Shown: positions 26,209 to 36,687, numbered from the stretch's first letter. The stretch is DNA of 64,000 nucleotides from Haploplasma axanthum (GCF_900660745.1 NZ_LR215048.1:310001-374000); one strand, 5' to 3'. The notes: a model not told the origin generated them from the letters alone. Made by a program: numbers and translations.

Positions 26209-27330
26209 ATGAAAAAACTTAAAGTTATGACAGTGGTTGGTACTAGACCAGAAATAATAAGATTATCTGCTGTAATAAAAAAATTAAATGAATCCGAAGC
26301 GATTGAACATATTTTGGTTCATACTGGACAAAATTATGATTATGAGCTAAACGAAGTTTTCTTTGAAGACTTCAATTTGGATAAACCAAAATATTTTTTA
26401 AATGCAGCAACTGGAACTGCAATTGAAACAATCGGAAATATTCTAATAAAAATTGATCCAATATTAGAAGAAGAAAAACCAGATGCATTTTTAGTTCTTG
26501 GTGATACTAATAGTTGTTTAGCTGCAATTGCTGCAAAACGTCGACATATCCCTATATTTCATATGGAAGCAGGAAATAGATGTTTTGATCAACGTGTTCC
26601 AGAAGAAACTAATAGAAAGATAGTTGACCATATTTCTGATATCAATATGCCTTATAGTACAATAGCCAGAGATTATTTAATAAAAGAAGGTATTCCTGCA
26701 GATAGAGTGATTAAAACTGGAAGTCCAATGTTTGAAGTTTTAAATAATAAGAAAAAAGAAATTGAAAATTCAAAAATCCTTGAAAAACTAGGTTTAAAGT
26801 CAAAACAATATTTTTTAGTTTCTGCACATAGAGAAGAAAACATCAGTTCAGATAACTTTATAAAACTTGTTAATGTTTTAAATTCAATTGCAGAAATATA
26901 CAAACTTCCAATAATAATCTCAACACATCCAAGAACAAGAAAAATGATTGAAGCAAAGGGGATAAAATTTAATCCTTTAGTTCAAACATTAAAACCACTT
27001 GGATTTATTGACTATAATAAATTACAGGTTGAATCAAAAACAGTTTTAAGTGATTCAGGAACAATTAGTGAAGAGTCATCTATATTAAATTTTGATGCAT
27101 TGAATATAAGAGAAGCACATGAAAGACCAGAGGCAATGGAAGAAACATCAGTAATGATGGTTGGTGTAAATCAAGAAAGAATCCTTCAGGGATTAAAAGT
27201 TTTAGAAACTAGAAATAAAATTCACAGAAATGTATATGATTATAGCATGCCAAATGTTTCGGATAAAGTATTGGAGATTATAGTTTCATATGTGGATTAT
27301 ATTAATAGCAAAGTATGGAATAAAAAATGA
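26209..27330 (+). CDS. capG: UDP-sugar 2-epimerase (CapG/FnlC)
   Basis: A ~373-residue non-hydrolysing 2-epimerase of the WecB fold, which finishes UDP-L-FucNAc. Motifs: VGTRPEIIRLSAV, LVHTGQNYDYELN, LVLGDTNSCLAAI, HMEAGNR, DSGTISEESS and EAHERPE. The start is ATG 26209 with a GGAGG site that lies inside the end of capF. It overlaps the next gene by 4 bases. Confidence 0.9.
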   Translation: MKKLKVMTVVGTRPEIIRLSAVIKKLNESEAIEHILVHTGQNYDYELNEVFFEDFNLDKPKYFLNAATGTAIETIGNILIKIDPILEEEKPDAFLVLGDTNSCLAAIAAKRRHIPIFHMEAGNRCFDQRVPEETNRKIVDHISDINMPYSTIARDYLIKEGIPADRVIKTGSPMFEVLNNKKKEIENSKILEKLGLKSKQYFLVSAHREENISSDNFIKLVNVLNSIAEIYKLPIIISTHPRTRKMIEAKGIKFNPLVQTLKPLGFIDYNKLQVESKTVLSDSGTISEESSILNFDALNIREAHERPEAMEETSVMMVGVNQERILQGLKVLETRNKIHRNVYDYSMPNVSDKVLEIIVSYVDYINSKVWNKK

Positions 27331-28532
27331 GAGTTTTACAAATTAATTCGGTTTGTGGGTTCGGAAGTACTGGGAAAATAATGGTAGATATTCATAATCT
27401 ACTTATTGAGAATGGACATGAAAGTTTAATGTTCTATGGTAGAAATAAAGCAAGTGGTGTAGATGAAAAATACGCAAAGAGATTTAATTCAAAACTTGAT
27501 ATTCTTTATCATACGTTTTTAACACGTTTTTTTGACAAACATGGATTTGGATCTAAAAGATCTACAAGAAAAATGATAAAAGAAATTGAAAAGTTTAACC
27601 CTGATATTATTCATATTCATAATATTCATGGTTATTACTTGAATATTGAACTATTATTTAATTATTTTAAAAAGAGTAAGAGAAAAATAGTATGGACATT
27701 CCACGACTGTTGGCCATTTACTGGACATTGTGCGTATTTTGATTATCCATCAGAAGGTACACATTGGGAAAACGGTATGCACACATGTCACACCAAAAAA
27801 TCATATCCCAAAAGTAGTCTTTTTGACCGAGAAAAAAAGAATATGAACGATAAAAAAAGAATTTTTTCAAATGTTGATGATTTAACAATTGTTACTCCAT
27901 CTAACTGGTTAAAAGATTTGGTTAATCAATCATATTTGAAACAATATAATGCGTTAACAATACGAAATGGTATTGATTTAAATGTTTATAAACCAATACG
28001 AAGCGATATAAAAGAGATTTTAAATATAAAAGATAAAAGAATTATTTTAGGTGTTGCTAGTGGTTGGGAAGAGAGAAAGGGACTACATTTCTTTCTTGAA
28101 CTATCTAAGCTTATTTCAAAAGAAGAAATAATTATTCTTGTTGGTGTAACTACTAAACAAATTAGTGATTTACCTAATAATATTATTGGAATTCAAAGGA
28201 CAAATAGTATGAAGGAGCTTGCTGAACTTTATACTGCTGCTGATGTTTTTGTAAATCCAACACTTGAGGATAATTATCCAACTACAAATCTCGAAGCACA
28301 AGCATGTGGAACAAAAGTAGTTACGTTTAAGACTGGAGGAAGTCCAGAAGGAATATTTAATTCTAATGGAATTGTTACTAGTGAGAAAAACAGTCATGAA
28401 CTATATGAGGCGATAAAAACGATTTTTAATGATAAGGATCAAGTCAATGTTCAAATGTTAGCTGAAAATATTGACAAGTATATACTATTTAAAAAATACA
28501 TCGATCTATATAAAAGAATTATTAATATATAG
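27327..28532 (+). CDS. GT4 family glycosyltransferase
   Basis: A 401-residue GT-B glycosyltransferase. The N-terminus (LQINSVCGFGSTGKIM) and the acceptor domain segments HIHNIHGYYLN and TFHDCWPFTGHCAYF are those of WcaC-like capsule transferases. The donor-site region is NPTLEDNYPTTNLEAQACGT (E-x7-E type). It overlaps capG by 4 bases. Sugar specificity not predictable. Confidence 0.8.
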   Translation: MRVLQINSVCGFGSTGKIMVDIHNLLIENGHESLMFYGRNKASGVDEKYAKRFNSKLDILYHTFLTRFFDKHGFGSKRSTRKMIKEIEKFNPDIIHIHNIHGYYLNIELLFNYFKKSKRKIVWTFHDCWPFTGHCAYFDYPSEGTHWENGMHTCHTKKSYPKSSLFDREKKNMNDKKRIFSNVDDLTIVTPSNWLKDLVNQSYLKQYNALTIRNGIDLNVYKPIRSDIKEILNIKDKRIILGVASGWEERKGLHFFLELSKLISKEEIIILVGVTTKQISDLPNNIIGIQRTNSMKELAELYTAADVFVNPTLEDNYPTTNLEAQACGTKVVTFKTGGSPEGIFNSNGIVTSEKNSHELYEAIKTIFNDKDQVNVQMLAENIDKYILFKKYIDLYKRIINI

Positions 28533-28562
28533 GAGATGAGATTTATTATTTCGGAGGAAAAA

Positions 28563-29702
28563 ATGAAAATAGTTTTTATATCAAATTTTATGAATCATCA
28601 TCAGTTACCCCTTTGTCTTGAACTGAAAAAAAATTCTAGTAGCTTTACTTTTTTTCAGACTGATGAATTCGTTCCGAATGAGCGTATTAAGATGGGGTAT
28701 GATGATTACTTAACAAAATATGATTTTGTGAAGGTAATTAAAAAGAGTGAATATAGTTTAATAATAAAGGAAATAGATGAAGCAGATATATTAATTGTAG
28801 GCGGGACAAATATTGATAAAAAACTTTTAAAAGAAAGAATAAAGAATAAAAAAATCATATATCGTTATTCAGAGAGAGTTTTTAAACATTCAAATATTAA
28901 AACGCCAATTAAGAACATACTAAAGAAAATCTATTATAAGTTTAAACTTACGAGAGAAAGTAACTCAAATTCATTTCTCTTATGCTCAAGTGCTTATACA
29001 GCTTTAGATTATAATAAAATGGGATTATATAAAAAAAAATACTTGAAATGGGGCTATTTTCCTTATGTTGATGATTCTGGAATAACCAAAAGTTTTGATA
29101 ATCAAATAAAATTTCTTTGGGTTGGAAGATTTATTTCATGGAAAAGACCTTTAATGGCAATAAAAGCTATTGAAAATCTTGTTAAGAATGGATTTAATGT
29201 TTCGTTATGTTTAATCGGTAATGGAGATTTAGTTGAAGAGTGTAAAGAATATACTATAAAGAATAATCTACAAAATTTTATCTCATTTGTTGGAAATATA
29301 CATCACTCAGAAGTTTTAGAATACTATAAAGAAGCAAATGCATTTCTTTTTACAAGTGATTTTAATGAAGGCTGGGGAGCTGTGCTTAACGAAGCTATGG
29401 GTATGGGTTGTATACCAATTGCCTCTCATGCAGCTGGATCGACAAGATTTCTAATTGATAATGGTAAAAATGGATATATATTTAATTCAGATAGCAAGGA
29501 AGACTTAAATAATAAGTTGTTTCAATTTTTAGAGAAAGAAAATAAAGATAAGCTAATAATGTCTAAAGAAGCAAGAAATACGATCTTAAAAAATTGGAAT
29601 TACAGAGAAGCGGCAAACAGACTTTTAGATTTTAGTGCAGAAAAAAATATATATGAAAATGGTCCAATTAGTAGAGCTGAATTGATTAAAGAAAAAATTT
29701 AG
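28563..29702 (+). CDS. GT4 family glycosyltransferase
   Basis: A ~379-residue GT-B glycosyltransferase with the donor domain LWVGRFISWKRP, FVGNIHHSEVLEYYKEA and FNEGWGAVLNEAMGMGCIPIA (E-x7-E). I choose ATG 28563 because GGAGG ends 4 bases before it, although the frame is open further upstream. It probably adds one sugar of the repeat unit. Confidence 0.75.
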   Translation: MKIVFISNFMNHHQLPLCLELKKNSSSFTFFQTDEFVPNERIKMGYDDYLTKYDFVKVIKKSEYSLIIKEIDEADILIVGGTNIDKKLLKERIKNKKIIYRYSERVFKHSNIKTPIKNILKKIYYKFKLTRESNSNSFLLCSSAYTALDYNKMGLYKKKYLKWGYFPYVDDSGITKSFDNQIKFLWVGRFISWKRPLMAIKAIENLVKNGFNVSLCLIGNGDLVEECKEYTIKNNLQNFISFVGNIHHSEVLEYYKEANAFLFTSDFNEGWGAVLNEAMGMGCIPIASHAAGSTRFLIDNGKNGYIFNSDSKEDLNNKLFQFLEKENKDKLIMSKEARNTILKNWNYREAANRLLDFSAEKNIYENGPISRAELIKEKI

Positions 29703-29721
29703 AATTTTAGGGGTATAGATA

Positions 29722-30945
29722 ATGAGTAAAATATTGATAATAACTTCAACTATTAATCCAATTCCTGATGCCAATGGCCTAATAGCATTGAATCTTAAAG
29801 AAGAGTTGACAAAGTTTGATAATCAAGTTGTACTAGTTGGTGTTAGTGATTCAAATAGGTTTGGTCTTGGAGATCATTTGATTTCTCAAAGTAAGTATGC
29901 AAGTAAGGAAAAAAGTGCAGTTAAAAGAGTAATAAAAAAAATAGGGAGATTAATTAGTAATGGTGTTAATTATAAGAAATTTCCTTCATTTGATTTAGAA
30001 CAAAATAAAAAAGTATATATGAAAATAGATGAATTGAATAAAGAGAATAAATTTGATATTATTATTTCACTATACAAACCATATAGTAATATTGCTGCAT
30101 TAATTGATTTTAAAGAAAAACATCAAGATATCATAGCATGTGCATATTTCTTGGACTTTATACATGATACTAGAAAACCATTTTTTTTAGGTAAAAAGGC
30201 ATGGAACAAACTAATACACGGAGCTAATTCTAAAGTTATTAACAAACTTGATATAACTTATTATGGATATAATTCTATGGAATATCTCAAAAAAAATATG
30301 AGTGAGAATGAATATAAAAAAATTTGTTTTCTTGAAATACCATCATATAGAAAAAATGTTAATGAAATTACTGAAGTAAAAAGTATAAACTTGGAGAAAA
30401 GTATTAGAATTATTTTTGCCGGAACATTAAACAAAAAAATAAGAAATCCAATAAAAGCTTTTAAAATTTTAAAAGACTTTAGCATTAAAACAAAAACACA
30501 AATCAATGTTGAATTGTACGGTAATACTATGAGAGTAGATTATAAAAAGTATAATAATGATTTTTTTTCTATAAAATCACTTCCAAGTATAAATAGTGAT
30601 GAGGTTTATAAGAAATATCTTGAAGCAGATATATTGTTAAATATCGGTAACAACGGAGTTACAAATGCTATTCCAAGCAAAATTTTCGAACTCTTTAGCA
30701 CGTATAAACCAATAATTAATTTTGTAAATAACAAAGAAGATAATTCATTAAAATACTTCAATAAATATCCTAGTGTATTAAATATTGATGTTAATCAAAA
30801 AGTTGAATTAAAAAGAATAAATGATTTTATTAAGTGTTTCAGTAATGAACAAAGTATAAAAAAAGAAGTTGACCAAGAATTTTATAAAAATTCCATAGAA
30901 AATGTTGCTAAAATAATAAATGAGAGAATAAAGGGTATTAATTAA
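29722..30945 (+). CDS. Putative GT-B glycosyltransferase of the capsule operon
   Basis: A 407-residue protein with an N-terminal ILIITSTINPIPDANGLIA segment and a C-terminal domain (IIFAGTLNKKIRNP, EADILLNIGNNGVTNAIPSKIFELFSTYKP) typical of GT4-like enzymes that use PSKIxE in place of the canonical E-x7-E. Its ATG follows a short gap; it ends one base into the Wzy gene. Confidence 0.65.
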   Translation: MSKILIITSTINPIPDANGLIALNLKEELTKFDNQVVLVGVSDSNRFGLGDHLISQSKYASKEKSAVKRVIKKIGRLISNGVNYKKFPSFDLEQNKKVYMKIDELNKENKFDIIISLYKPYSNIAALIDFKEKHQDIIACAYFLDFIHDTRKPFFLGKKAWNKLIHGANSKVINKLDITYYGYNSMEYLKKNMSENEYKKICFLEIPSYRKNVNEITEVKSINLEKSIRIIFAGTLNKKIRNPIKAFKILKDFSIKTKTQINVELYGNTMRVDYKKYNNDFFSIKSLPSINSDEVYKKYLEADILLNIGNNGVTNAIPSKIFELFSTYKPIINFVNNKEDNSLKYFNKYPSVLNIDVNQKVELKRINDFIKCFSNEQSIKKEVDQEFYKNSIENVAKIINERIKGIN

Positions 30946-32180
30946 TGATTTTAAAAAATTCTAGAATAAAAAAATTAATAAATAAGGAAACCTTCAATAT
31001 TATTTTGATTTTTTTCTTTTTATATATGACATCTTCATTCTTTGCTGTAAATGTCAGGGGAATATTTATGTTAGTATCTATTCTAGTTATATCGTTTTTA
31101 ACATTTCTAGTTAACTTTAAAGATATAAGAATTAATGTAAAAGTTTTAACAATTGTCTTATCGATAGTTATGGTAACATTTATTGTTGCATTGATTAATA
31201 GTGAAGGAATATACGATTATTTGATTTTTTGGATAGCTCTTTTTACAGCATATTTATTTTTTATATCCATACCGATAAAGAAATTTATTGATTACTTTGT
31301 AAAAATTATGACATTTACAGCAGTCTTTTCTGTTATTGCGTTTATGATACAGGTTGTTTCTCCACAAACTATTGAGAGGTTTTTCCCCTTACTAGTCAAT
31401 ACTTCAGGAGTTACTGTATATAATTTGTTCTTTACTCTTCTTTATAAGACGGATTACATTTTAATGAACCCTGGATTCTTTTGGGAACCAGGGGCATATC
31501 AAACATTTTTATTACTTGCGTTATTTTTTATTATGTTTGTAAGAAATAAAGTTAACTATGTACTAATTGGAATTTATATTGTAACGATTATAACGACAGT
31601 TTCAACTGCTGGTTATTTTGCACTCGTTTTTTTATTACTTATTTTCGTTTTAAAAAAATTTAGACTTGCTAAGTCTTTTATGCTATTTTTAATTTTGGTG
31701 TTTTTATTTGTATTAATTTATGACTTTATACCATCAAATATCCAGTTTAGATTATTTAACAAGTTATTTAAGTTTTTTGATTTCAGTTCTATAAAGGATA
31801 ATCCGATATATGAGTCAACTGTTGCTAGAATAGAGGGGATTTTATTTCCTATTAGGGCATTGATTAAGAATCCGATCTTTGGTTTAGGTTTTAATGGATT
31901 GTCAAGAATGGCCGTGGATGATGGTCTTGGTCTATTAACTGCAACTCAATTTAACTGGTTTGGTTACTTTGGATTTTTTATGGGACTTCTTTTAAATTAT
32001 CCACTTTGGTTATGGAGTAAATATAATGAGAGAAATAAGTTTTATGCATTTCTCATATTTATTTTCTTTAATTTAATAATTATTTCTGAAAATTATAATA
32101 GAAACGGATTTTTTATTTTAATTTTGCTATACGGATTTAGTCTTTTAAATAAAGAAGAAAGAAGAGAAGAACATGAATAA
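30945..32180 (+). CDS. Polysaccharide polymerase (Wzy/O-antigen-ligase-like)
   Basis: A 411-residue protein made almost entirely of membrane helices (about 11), with a central extracytoplasmic loop holding NPGFFWEPGAYQTFL, a recurring motif of Wzy polymerases. It lies between the glycosyltransferases and the flippase and overlaps the flippase gene by 8 bases. It would polymerise repeat units on the outer face of the membrane. Confidence 0.75.
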   Translation: MILKNSRIKKLINKETFNIILIFFFLYMTSSFFAVNVRGIFMLVSILVISFLTFLVNFKDIRINVKVLTIVLSIVMVTFIVALINSEGIYDYLIFWIALFTAYLFFISIPIKKFIDYFVKIMTFTAVFSVIAFMIQVVSPQTIERFFPLLVNTSGVTVYNLFFTLLYKTDYILMNPGFFWEPGAYQTFLLLALFFIMFVRNKVNYVLIGIYIVTIITTVSTAGYFALVFLLLIFVLKKFRLAKSFMLFLILVFLFVLIYDFIPSNIQFRLFNKLFKFFDFSSIKDNPIYESTVARIEGILFPIRALIKNPIFGLGFNGLSRMAVDDGLGLLTATQFNWFGYFGFFMGLLLNYPLWLWSKYNERNKFYAFLIFIFFNLIIISENYNRNGFFILILLYGFSLLNKEERREEHE

Positions 32181-33705
32181 TAAAAAGAAAGCATTTATAA
32201 ATGTTGGATTTGCTGTGATGACTAGGGGGATCATTTTGGTAGTAATGATCTTAGCTAGAAGACTATTAATAAAGTATTTAGGAATGGAAATTGCAGGTGT
32301 ATATTCTTTACTAATAAGTATAGTGGGTGTTTTATCTGTTGCTGAATCAGGTATTGGTACTGCCATTGTTTTTAGTATGTATAAATCTATTAATGATAAA
32401 AATGAAAATGAAGTTATCGGGTTGTATAATTTATTTAAAAAAGCTTATTTAATTATTGCCGTTGTTATATTTACTATTGGATTATTAATAACACCCTTTT
32501 TACCCAAAATTGTTGGTATTCAAAATTTTAAATCTGAAATTTATATTTCTTATGTAGTATTACTTTTATCAACTGTTGTTACATATTTTTATGCTGCTAA
32601 AACCTCATTATTTATTGCTCATCGTGATGATTATATTACAAGTGTTATTTATGCTTTTGGTCAAATAATTCAAGGATTAATTCAAATTATGTGTTTAGTT
32701 TTTTTTAAGTCATTCACTCTATTTGTATTAGCGATTGGAGTTGGAAATATAGTCCAATTATTAATATCAAACTATATTTTTAATAGTAAATATGAGAACT
32801 TTTCTAATAACCATGGAATGATATCCGCTGATATTAAACATGAAGTTAAGAGGAATGTACTTTCTATGTTTGCACATAAAATAGGTGGAGTTTTAGTTTC
32901 AACGTCAAATAATATAATTATATCTATCCTAATTAGTGTTACTGTTTTAGCAAACTATACAAATTATACAACAGTATTAAATGCAGTTTTATCTTTGATT
33001 TTAGTTTTGTTTACATCTATAACATCTGTCGTTGGTCATGTTTATGTATCTAATAATAAAGAGCAGTTTTTAAAAGTATTTAAAAGAATATATATAATAA
33101 ACTATATTATTGCTTTTGTTTTCTTCATGGGTTACTTTGCAATTATTGATGACTTAGTAACAATTCTTTTTTCATCAGGGGCATCATTATCTAATTCAGT
33201 TATTCTAACTTTGTCAATTAGTAGTTTTATTCAATTTATGAGACAAACAACATTATTAACACGAGATGCAACTGGTACTTTTTATTATGATAGATTTAAG
33301 CCAATATTAGAAGGTATTGTTAATATTATTTTGACTGTTATTCTAATTATTCATTTTGGTATTATCGGTGTGATAATAGCATTAATAGTAACAAATCTTT
33401 TAATAACCCATGTTATTGAGCCGTTTGTTCTTTACAAATATGCATTTAAGATGAAACCTACTAGTTATTATGTTAAAAATTATCTTCTTATGCTTTATTT
33501 TATAATTATGATAGTAGCTTTCAATTTAATTGTTGGTGATTTTTCAAGTAATTTGTTTTTAAATATTTTCTATAAAGGGACAATATCAGTTATTTTTTCT
33601 AGCGTTTCAATTCTTTTCCTCTCACTAATTTCTATTGAATTCAGAAAAATTTTATTTGAAATAATAAAAGAGGTATTAAGTTTTTTGAAATTTAAAAAGA
33701 AATAA
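32173..33705 (+). CDS. Oligosaccharide flippase (Wzx, MATE-like)
   Basis: A 510-residue membrane protein of the polysaccharide-exporter type with ~14 hydrophobic segments, beginning with INVGFAVMTRGIILVVMI and a short charged tail. It would flip lipid-linked repeat units outward. It is the last gene of the capsule operon; no strong terminator is visible before glmM. Confidence 0.8.
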   Translation: MNNKKKAFINVGFAVMTRGIILVVMILARRLLIKYLGMEIAGVYSLLISIVGVLSVAESGIGTAIVFSMYKSINDKNENEVIGLYNLFKKAYLIIAVVIFTIGLLITPFLPKIVGIQNFKSEIYISYVVLLLSTVVTYFYAAKTSLFIAHRDDYITSVIYAFGQIIQGLIQIMCLVFFKSFTLFVLAIGVGNIVQLLISNYIFNSKYENFSNNHGMISADIKHEVKRNVLSMFAHKIGGVLVSTSNNIIISILISVTVLANYTNYTTVLNAVLSLILVLFTSITSVVGHVYVSNNKEQFLKVFKRIYIINYIIAFVFFMGYFAIIDDLVTILFSSGASLSNSVILTLSISSFIQFMRQTTLLTRDATGTFYYDRFKPILEGIVNIILTVILIIHFGIIGVIIALIVTNLLITHVIEPFVLYKYAFKMKPTSYYVKNYLLMLYFIIMIVAFNLIVGDFSSNLFLNIFYKGTISVIFSSVSILFLSLISIEFRKILFEIIKEVLSFLKFKKK

Positions 33706-33750
33706 ATAAGTTTTAAAAAATATAAGATAAGTTATATTCCATTTGTTTTA

Positions 33751-33759
33751 TGCTATAAT
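33751..33759 (+). promoter_or_regulatory. Extended -10 promoter of glmM-glmU
   Basis: TGCTATAAT at 33751-33759 leaves a leader of about 75 bases before the glmM ATG. I see no clear riboswitch fold in it. Confidence 0.5.
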
Positions 33760-33838
33760 TATAGCGTAAATTAGTTGGAATATTTTCATTTTACTAATAG
33801 TCTATATTTAGCTTGGGATAGTTAATAGGAGGAACACA

Positions 33839-35149
33839 ATGAAACCAGAATTTTTTGGAACAGATGGACTTAGAGGAGTTGGATTTACAGATCTAAATGC
33901 GAAACTTGCATATAATTTAGGTCAAGGATTAAAAGAAGCATTAAAGAGTGATACAGTTGTTATTGGTATGGATACAAGAGATTCTTCACCAATGTTAGCA
34001 CACATGGTTGCTGCAGGTGCTTTAAGTGTTGGGATGGATGTTTTATTTGCTGGTGTTGTATCAACTCCGATGATTGCACATTATTCAAAATTAAAACAAA
34101 TAGCAGGAATAATGATTACTGCATCACATAATCCATATACTGATAATGGTATTAAAGTATTTAGCAAAGGCTACAAGAGTAATGTTGAAGAAGAACTTAT
34201 TATTGAATCATATATTAAAGGGAAAGTTTCTGAATCTGATTTCGAAGGAAATTTCTCAATAACTGATGATGTTGAAAAAGAGTATTTAAAATTAATAAAA
34301 AAATTAGATTTAAAGAAATCAAATATAAAACTAGTATATGATAGTGCTAATGGCGCCAATCACTTAATAGCAAGCAAAGTGATGAAAGAATATTTTCCCT
34401 TAAGCATTCAAATTAATAATGAACCAAATGGAAAGAATATTAATTTAAACTCAGGCTCAACACATTTAGAGTCAATAAAAGATTTTATTTTAAAAAATAA
34501 AATGGATTTAGGCTTTGCATATGATGGGGATGGTGATCGAGTTATTATGTTAGATAATAACGGAACTATCTATGATGGAGATTTTATTATTTATATAGTA
34601 GGTAAATATTTAAAGAAATTGAAAGAATTAAAAGGTAATCATGTTGTATTAACAAAAATGAGTAATCCAGGAATTCTTAAAGCTTTAAATAATTCAGGTA
34701 TTAATTATGTATTAACCGATGTTGGTGATAAGTATGTTCATAAAGCATTAGTTGATAATGATTATGTTATTGGTGGAGAAGCTAGTGGACATATAATTCT
34801 ACGACATATACTACATAGTGGTGATGGATTACTTGCATCTCTTTATATACTAAAGATGTTAGAAGAAGAAAATATAACTCTAAGTGATGCAGTTAAAGAT
34901 GTTAATCTTTATCCGTTAAAGATGGTTAATATAAAAAATGTTAATAAAAATATATTACATGAGCAAGAAGTAATTGATTATTTAGATAAAATAAAAAGTG
35001 AATTTGACAAAGAAGATATCTTCTTAGTTAGAGCAAGTGGAACAGAAAATTTAATTAGAGTAACAATTAGTTGTTTGGATTTAGATAAGTTGAATAAATA
35101 CATGGATGAAGTAGTTTCATTCATTGAACAAAAGGGGCAAATAAAATGA
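33839..35149 (+). CDS. glmM: Phosphoglucosamine mutase
   Basis: A 436-residue alpha-D-phosphohexomutase converting glucosamine-6-P to glucosamine-1-P for UDP-GlcNAc. It shows FGTDGLRG, the phosphoserine loop ITASHNPYTDNG, the metal loop AYDGDGDR, the sugar loop GGEASGH and the phosphate loop RASGTENLIRV. It is preceded by AGGAGG. It ends in TGA inside the glmU start (ATGA), which shows that TGA is a stop codon and that the two genes are coupled. Confidence 0.95.
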   Translation: MKPEFFGTDGLRGVGFTDLNAKLAYNLGQGLKEALKSDTVVIGMDTRDSSPMLAHMVAAGALSVGMDVLFAGVVSTPMIAHYSKLKQIAGIMITASHNPYTDNGIKVFSKGYKSNVEEELIIESYIKGKVSESDFEGNFSITDDVEKEYLKLIKKLDLKKSNIKLVYDSANGANHLIASKVMKEYFPLSIQINNEPNGKNINLNSGSTHLESIKDFILKNKMDLGFAYDGDGDRVIMLDNNGTIYDGDFIIYIVGKYLKKLKELKGNHVVLTKMSNPGILKALNNSGINYVLTDVGDKYVHKALVDNDYVIGGEASGHIILRHILHSGDGLLASLYILKMLEEENITLSDAVKDVNLYPLKMVNIKNVNKNILHEQEVIDYLDKIKSEFDKEDIFLVRASGTENLIRVTISCLDLDKLNKYMDEVVSFIEQKGQIK

Positions 35150-36558
35150 AAACATATGGATTAATACTTGCAGCAGGAAAAGGAACTCGCATGCAATCTG
35201 AATTACCTAAATGTGCATATCCAATTTTAAGAAAACCAATGATCGAATATATTGTTGAAAATATGGAGAAATCAATGATTGATGATGTCGTTGTTATTGT
35301 TGGTCATAAGAAAGAATATTTAATTGATTTACTTGGTGATAGAGTATCTTACGCAGAACAAAAAGAACAATTAGGAACTGGCCATGCAGTACTAAGTGCT
35401 AAAAATGTTTTAGGCGATAAAGAAGGTGTAACCTTCATTATTCCTGGAGATGTACCATTAGTACCTTATCAATTAATGGATAAGATTCTTTGTGCACATA
35501 AGGAAATGGGAAATGATTTAACGGTTGTTTCAATGATGATGGACTATCCAAAGTCATATGGAAGAATTGTTAGAGATGAGTATGGTACTGTAATTGGAAT
35601 AGTTGAAGAAAATGATTGCAATGAATATCAAAAATTAATTAAAGAAGTTAATACGGGTATTTATGTTGTTGATAATAAGAAACTTTTTGAAGCATTAGAA
35701 AAGATTAAACTAAATGAAAGAAAAAAAGAATACTATCTAACAGATATAGTAGCAATTATGTATCAAGATTATAAAGTTAATTCATTTGTTGTTAGATATC
35801 CACATTTAGCAATGGGTGTTAATGATTTATATGGAATAAGTGTTGCTGAAAAACACTTAAGAGAATCAATTAATAAAGAGCTAATGTTATCTGGGGTTGC
35901 TATTATGAACCCTGAAACAGTAACGATAGGTCATAGCGTTGTTATTGAAAAGGGTGTATCAATATTACCAAATACAACAATAACTGGAAATACAGTTATT
36001 AAAGCTAATGCTGTTATTGGACCAAATACAGAAATACACGAATCAATAATTAATGAAAATGCCCACATAAGACATTCATATGTTTATGATTCTGAAATTG
36101 GGGAAAATACAACAGTGGGACCTTTTGCTCATATAAGAGAACATTCAGTTATCGGATCAAACAATAGAGTTGGAAACTTCGTTGAAATTAAAAAATCAAC
36201 AACAGGTAATGATACAAAAATGGCGCATCTATCTTATATTGGTGATAGTGAAGTTGGAAACTTTGTTAACTTTGGCTGTGGATCAGTTACAGTTAACTAT
36301 GATGGTAAATTAAAACATAAAACAAAAATTGGTAATGATGTATTTATTGGATGTAATGTTAATTTAATTGCTCCAATAGAAATTGGAGATAATGTCTTTT
36401 TAGCTGCAGGAAGCACAGTTACTGAAAATGTTCCTAGTGGTTCCCTTGCAATAGCAAGAAATCGTCAAATCAATAAAGAAGATTATTCTAAAAACTTAAT
36501 ACAACCTAAATCAAAGGTTGAAAGAAGTGCAAATAAAGAAATTAAAGAAGATAAATAA
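35146..36558 (+). CDS. glmU: Bifunctional GlcN-1-P acetyltransferase / UDP-GlcNAc pyrophosphorylase
   Basis: A 470-residue two-domain enzyme. The N-terminal uridylyltransferase has LAAGKGTRMQSELPK and GDVPL; the C-terminal left-handed beta-helix acetyltransferase has many hexapeptide repeats and HLSYIGDSEVG and NYDGKLKHKT. It overlaps glmM by 4 bases. It feeds UDP-GlcNAc to the capsule enzymes upstream and to wall or lipid pathways. Confidence 0.95.
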   Translation: MKTYGLILAAGKGTRMQSELPKCAYPILRKPMIEYIVENMEKSMIDDVVVIVGHKKEYLIDLLGDRVSYAEQKEQLGTGHAVLSAKNVLGDKEGVTFIIPGDVPLVPYQLMDKILCAHKEMGNDLTVVSMMMDYPKSYGRIVRDEYGTVIGIVEENDCNEYQKLIKEVNTGIYVVDNKKLFEALEKIKLNERKKEYYLTDIVAIMYQDYKVNSFVVRYPHLAMGVNDLYGISVAEKHLRESINKELMLSGVAIMNPETVTIGHSVVIEKGVSILPNTTITGNTVIKANAVIGPNTEIHESIINENAHIRHSYVYDSEIGENTTVGPFAHIREHSVIGSNNRVGNFVEIKKSTTGNDTKMAHLSYIGDSEVGNFVNFGCGSVTVNYDGKLKHKTKIGNDVFIGCNVNLIAPIEIGDNVFLAAGSTVTENVPSGSLAIARNRQINKEDYSKNLIQPKSKVERSANKEIKEDK

Positions 36559-36567
36559 TATTAAGAT

Positions 36568-36595
36568 ATACTCCCTATGTTTGAGGGAGTATTTA
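36568..36595 (+). terminator. Terminator of glmM-glmU
   Basis: Stem ATACTCCCT / AGGGAGTAT (36568-36576 with 36584-36592), 7-base loop, then TTTAT. The T run is weak. Confidence 0.65.
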
Positions 36596-36658
36596 TCTAT
36601 TTAGATAATAAAGTATAGATTTCTATGCTTTTGCCAAACGGCAAAGTTGAGATTATTA

Positions 36659-36687
36659 TTGTATTATATATACAAAAGTGATAAAAT
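36659..36687 (+). promoter_or_regulatory. Promoter of galE
   Basis: TTGTAT (36659-36664), a 17-base spacer, and TAAAAT (36682-36687) with TG before it. A further small hairpin, TTTGCC-AAAC-GGCAAA (36630-36645), lies upstream. Confidence 0.6.

Noticed and set aside
27320-35149. Possible Mycoplasma genetic code (TGA = Trp), given the extreme AT content
   Set aside because: TGA ends capG (27328-27330), the capL-like gene (24086-24088) and glmM (35147-35149) at the expected protein lengths, and Trp is encoded by TGG throughout.
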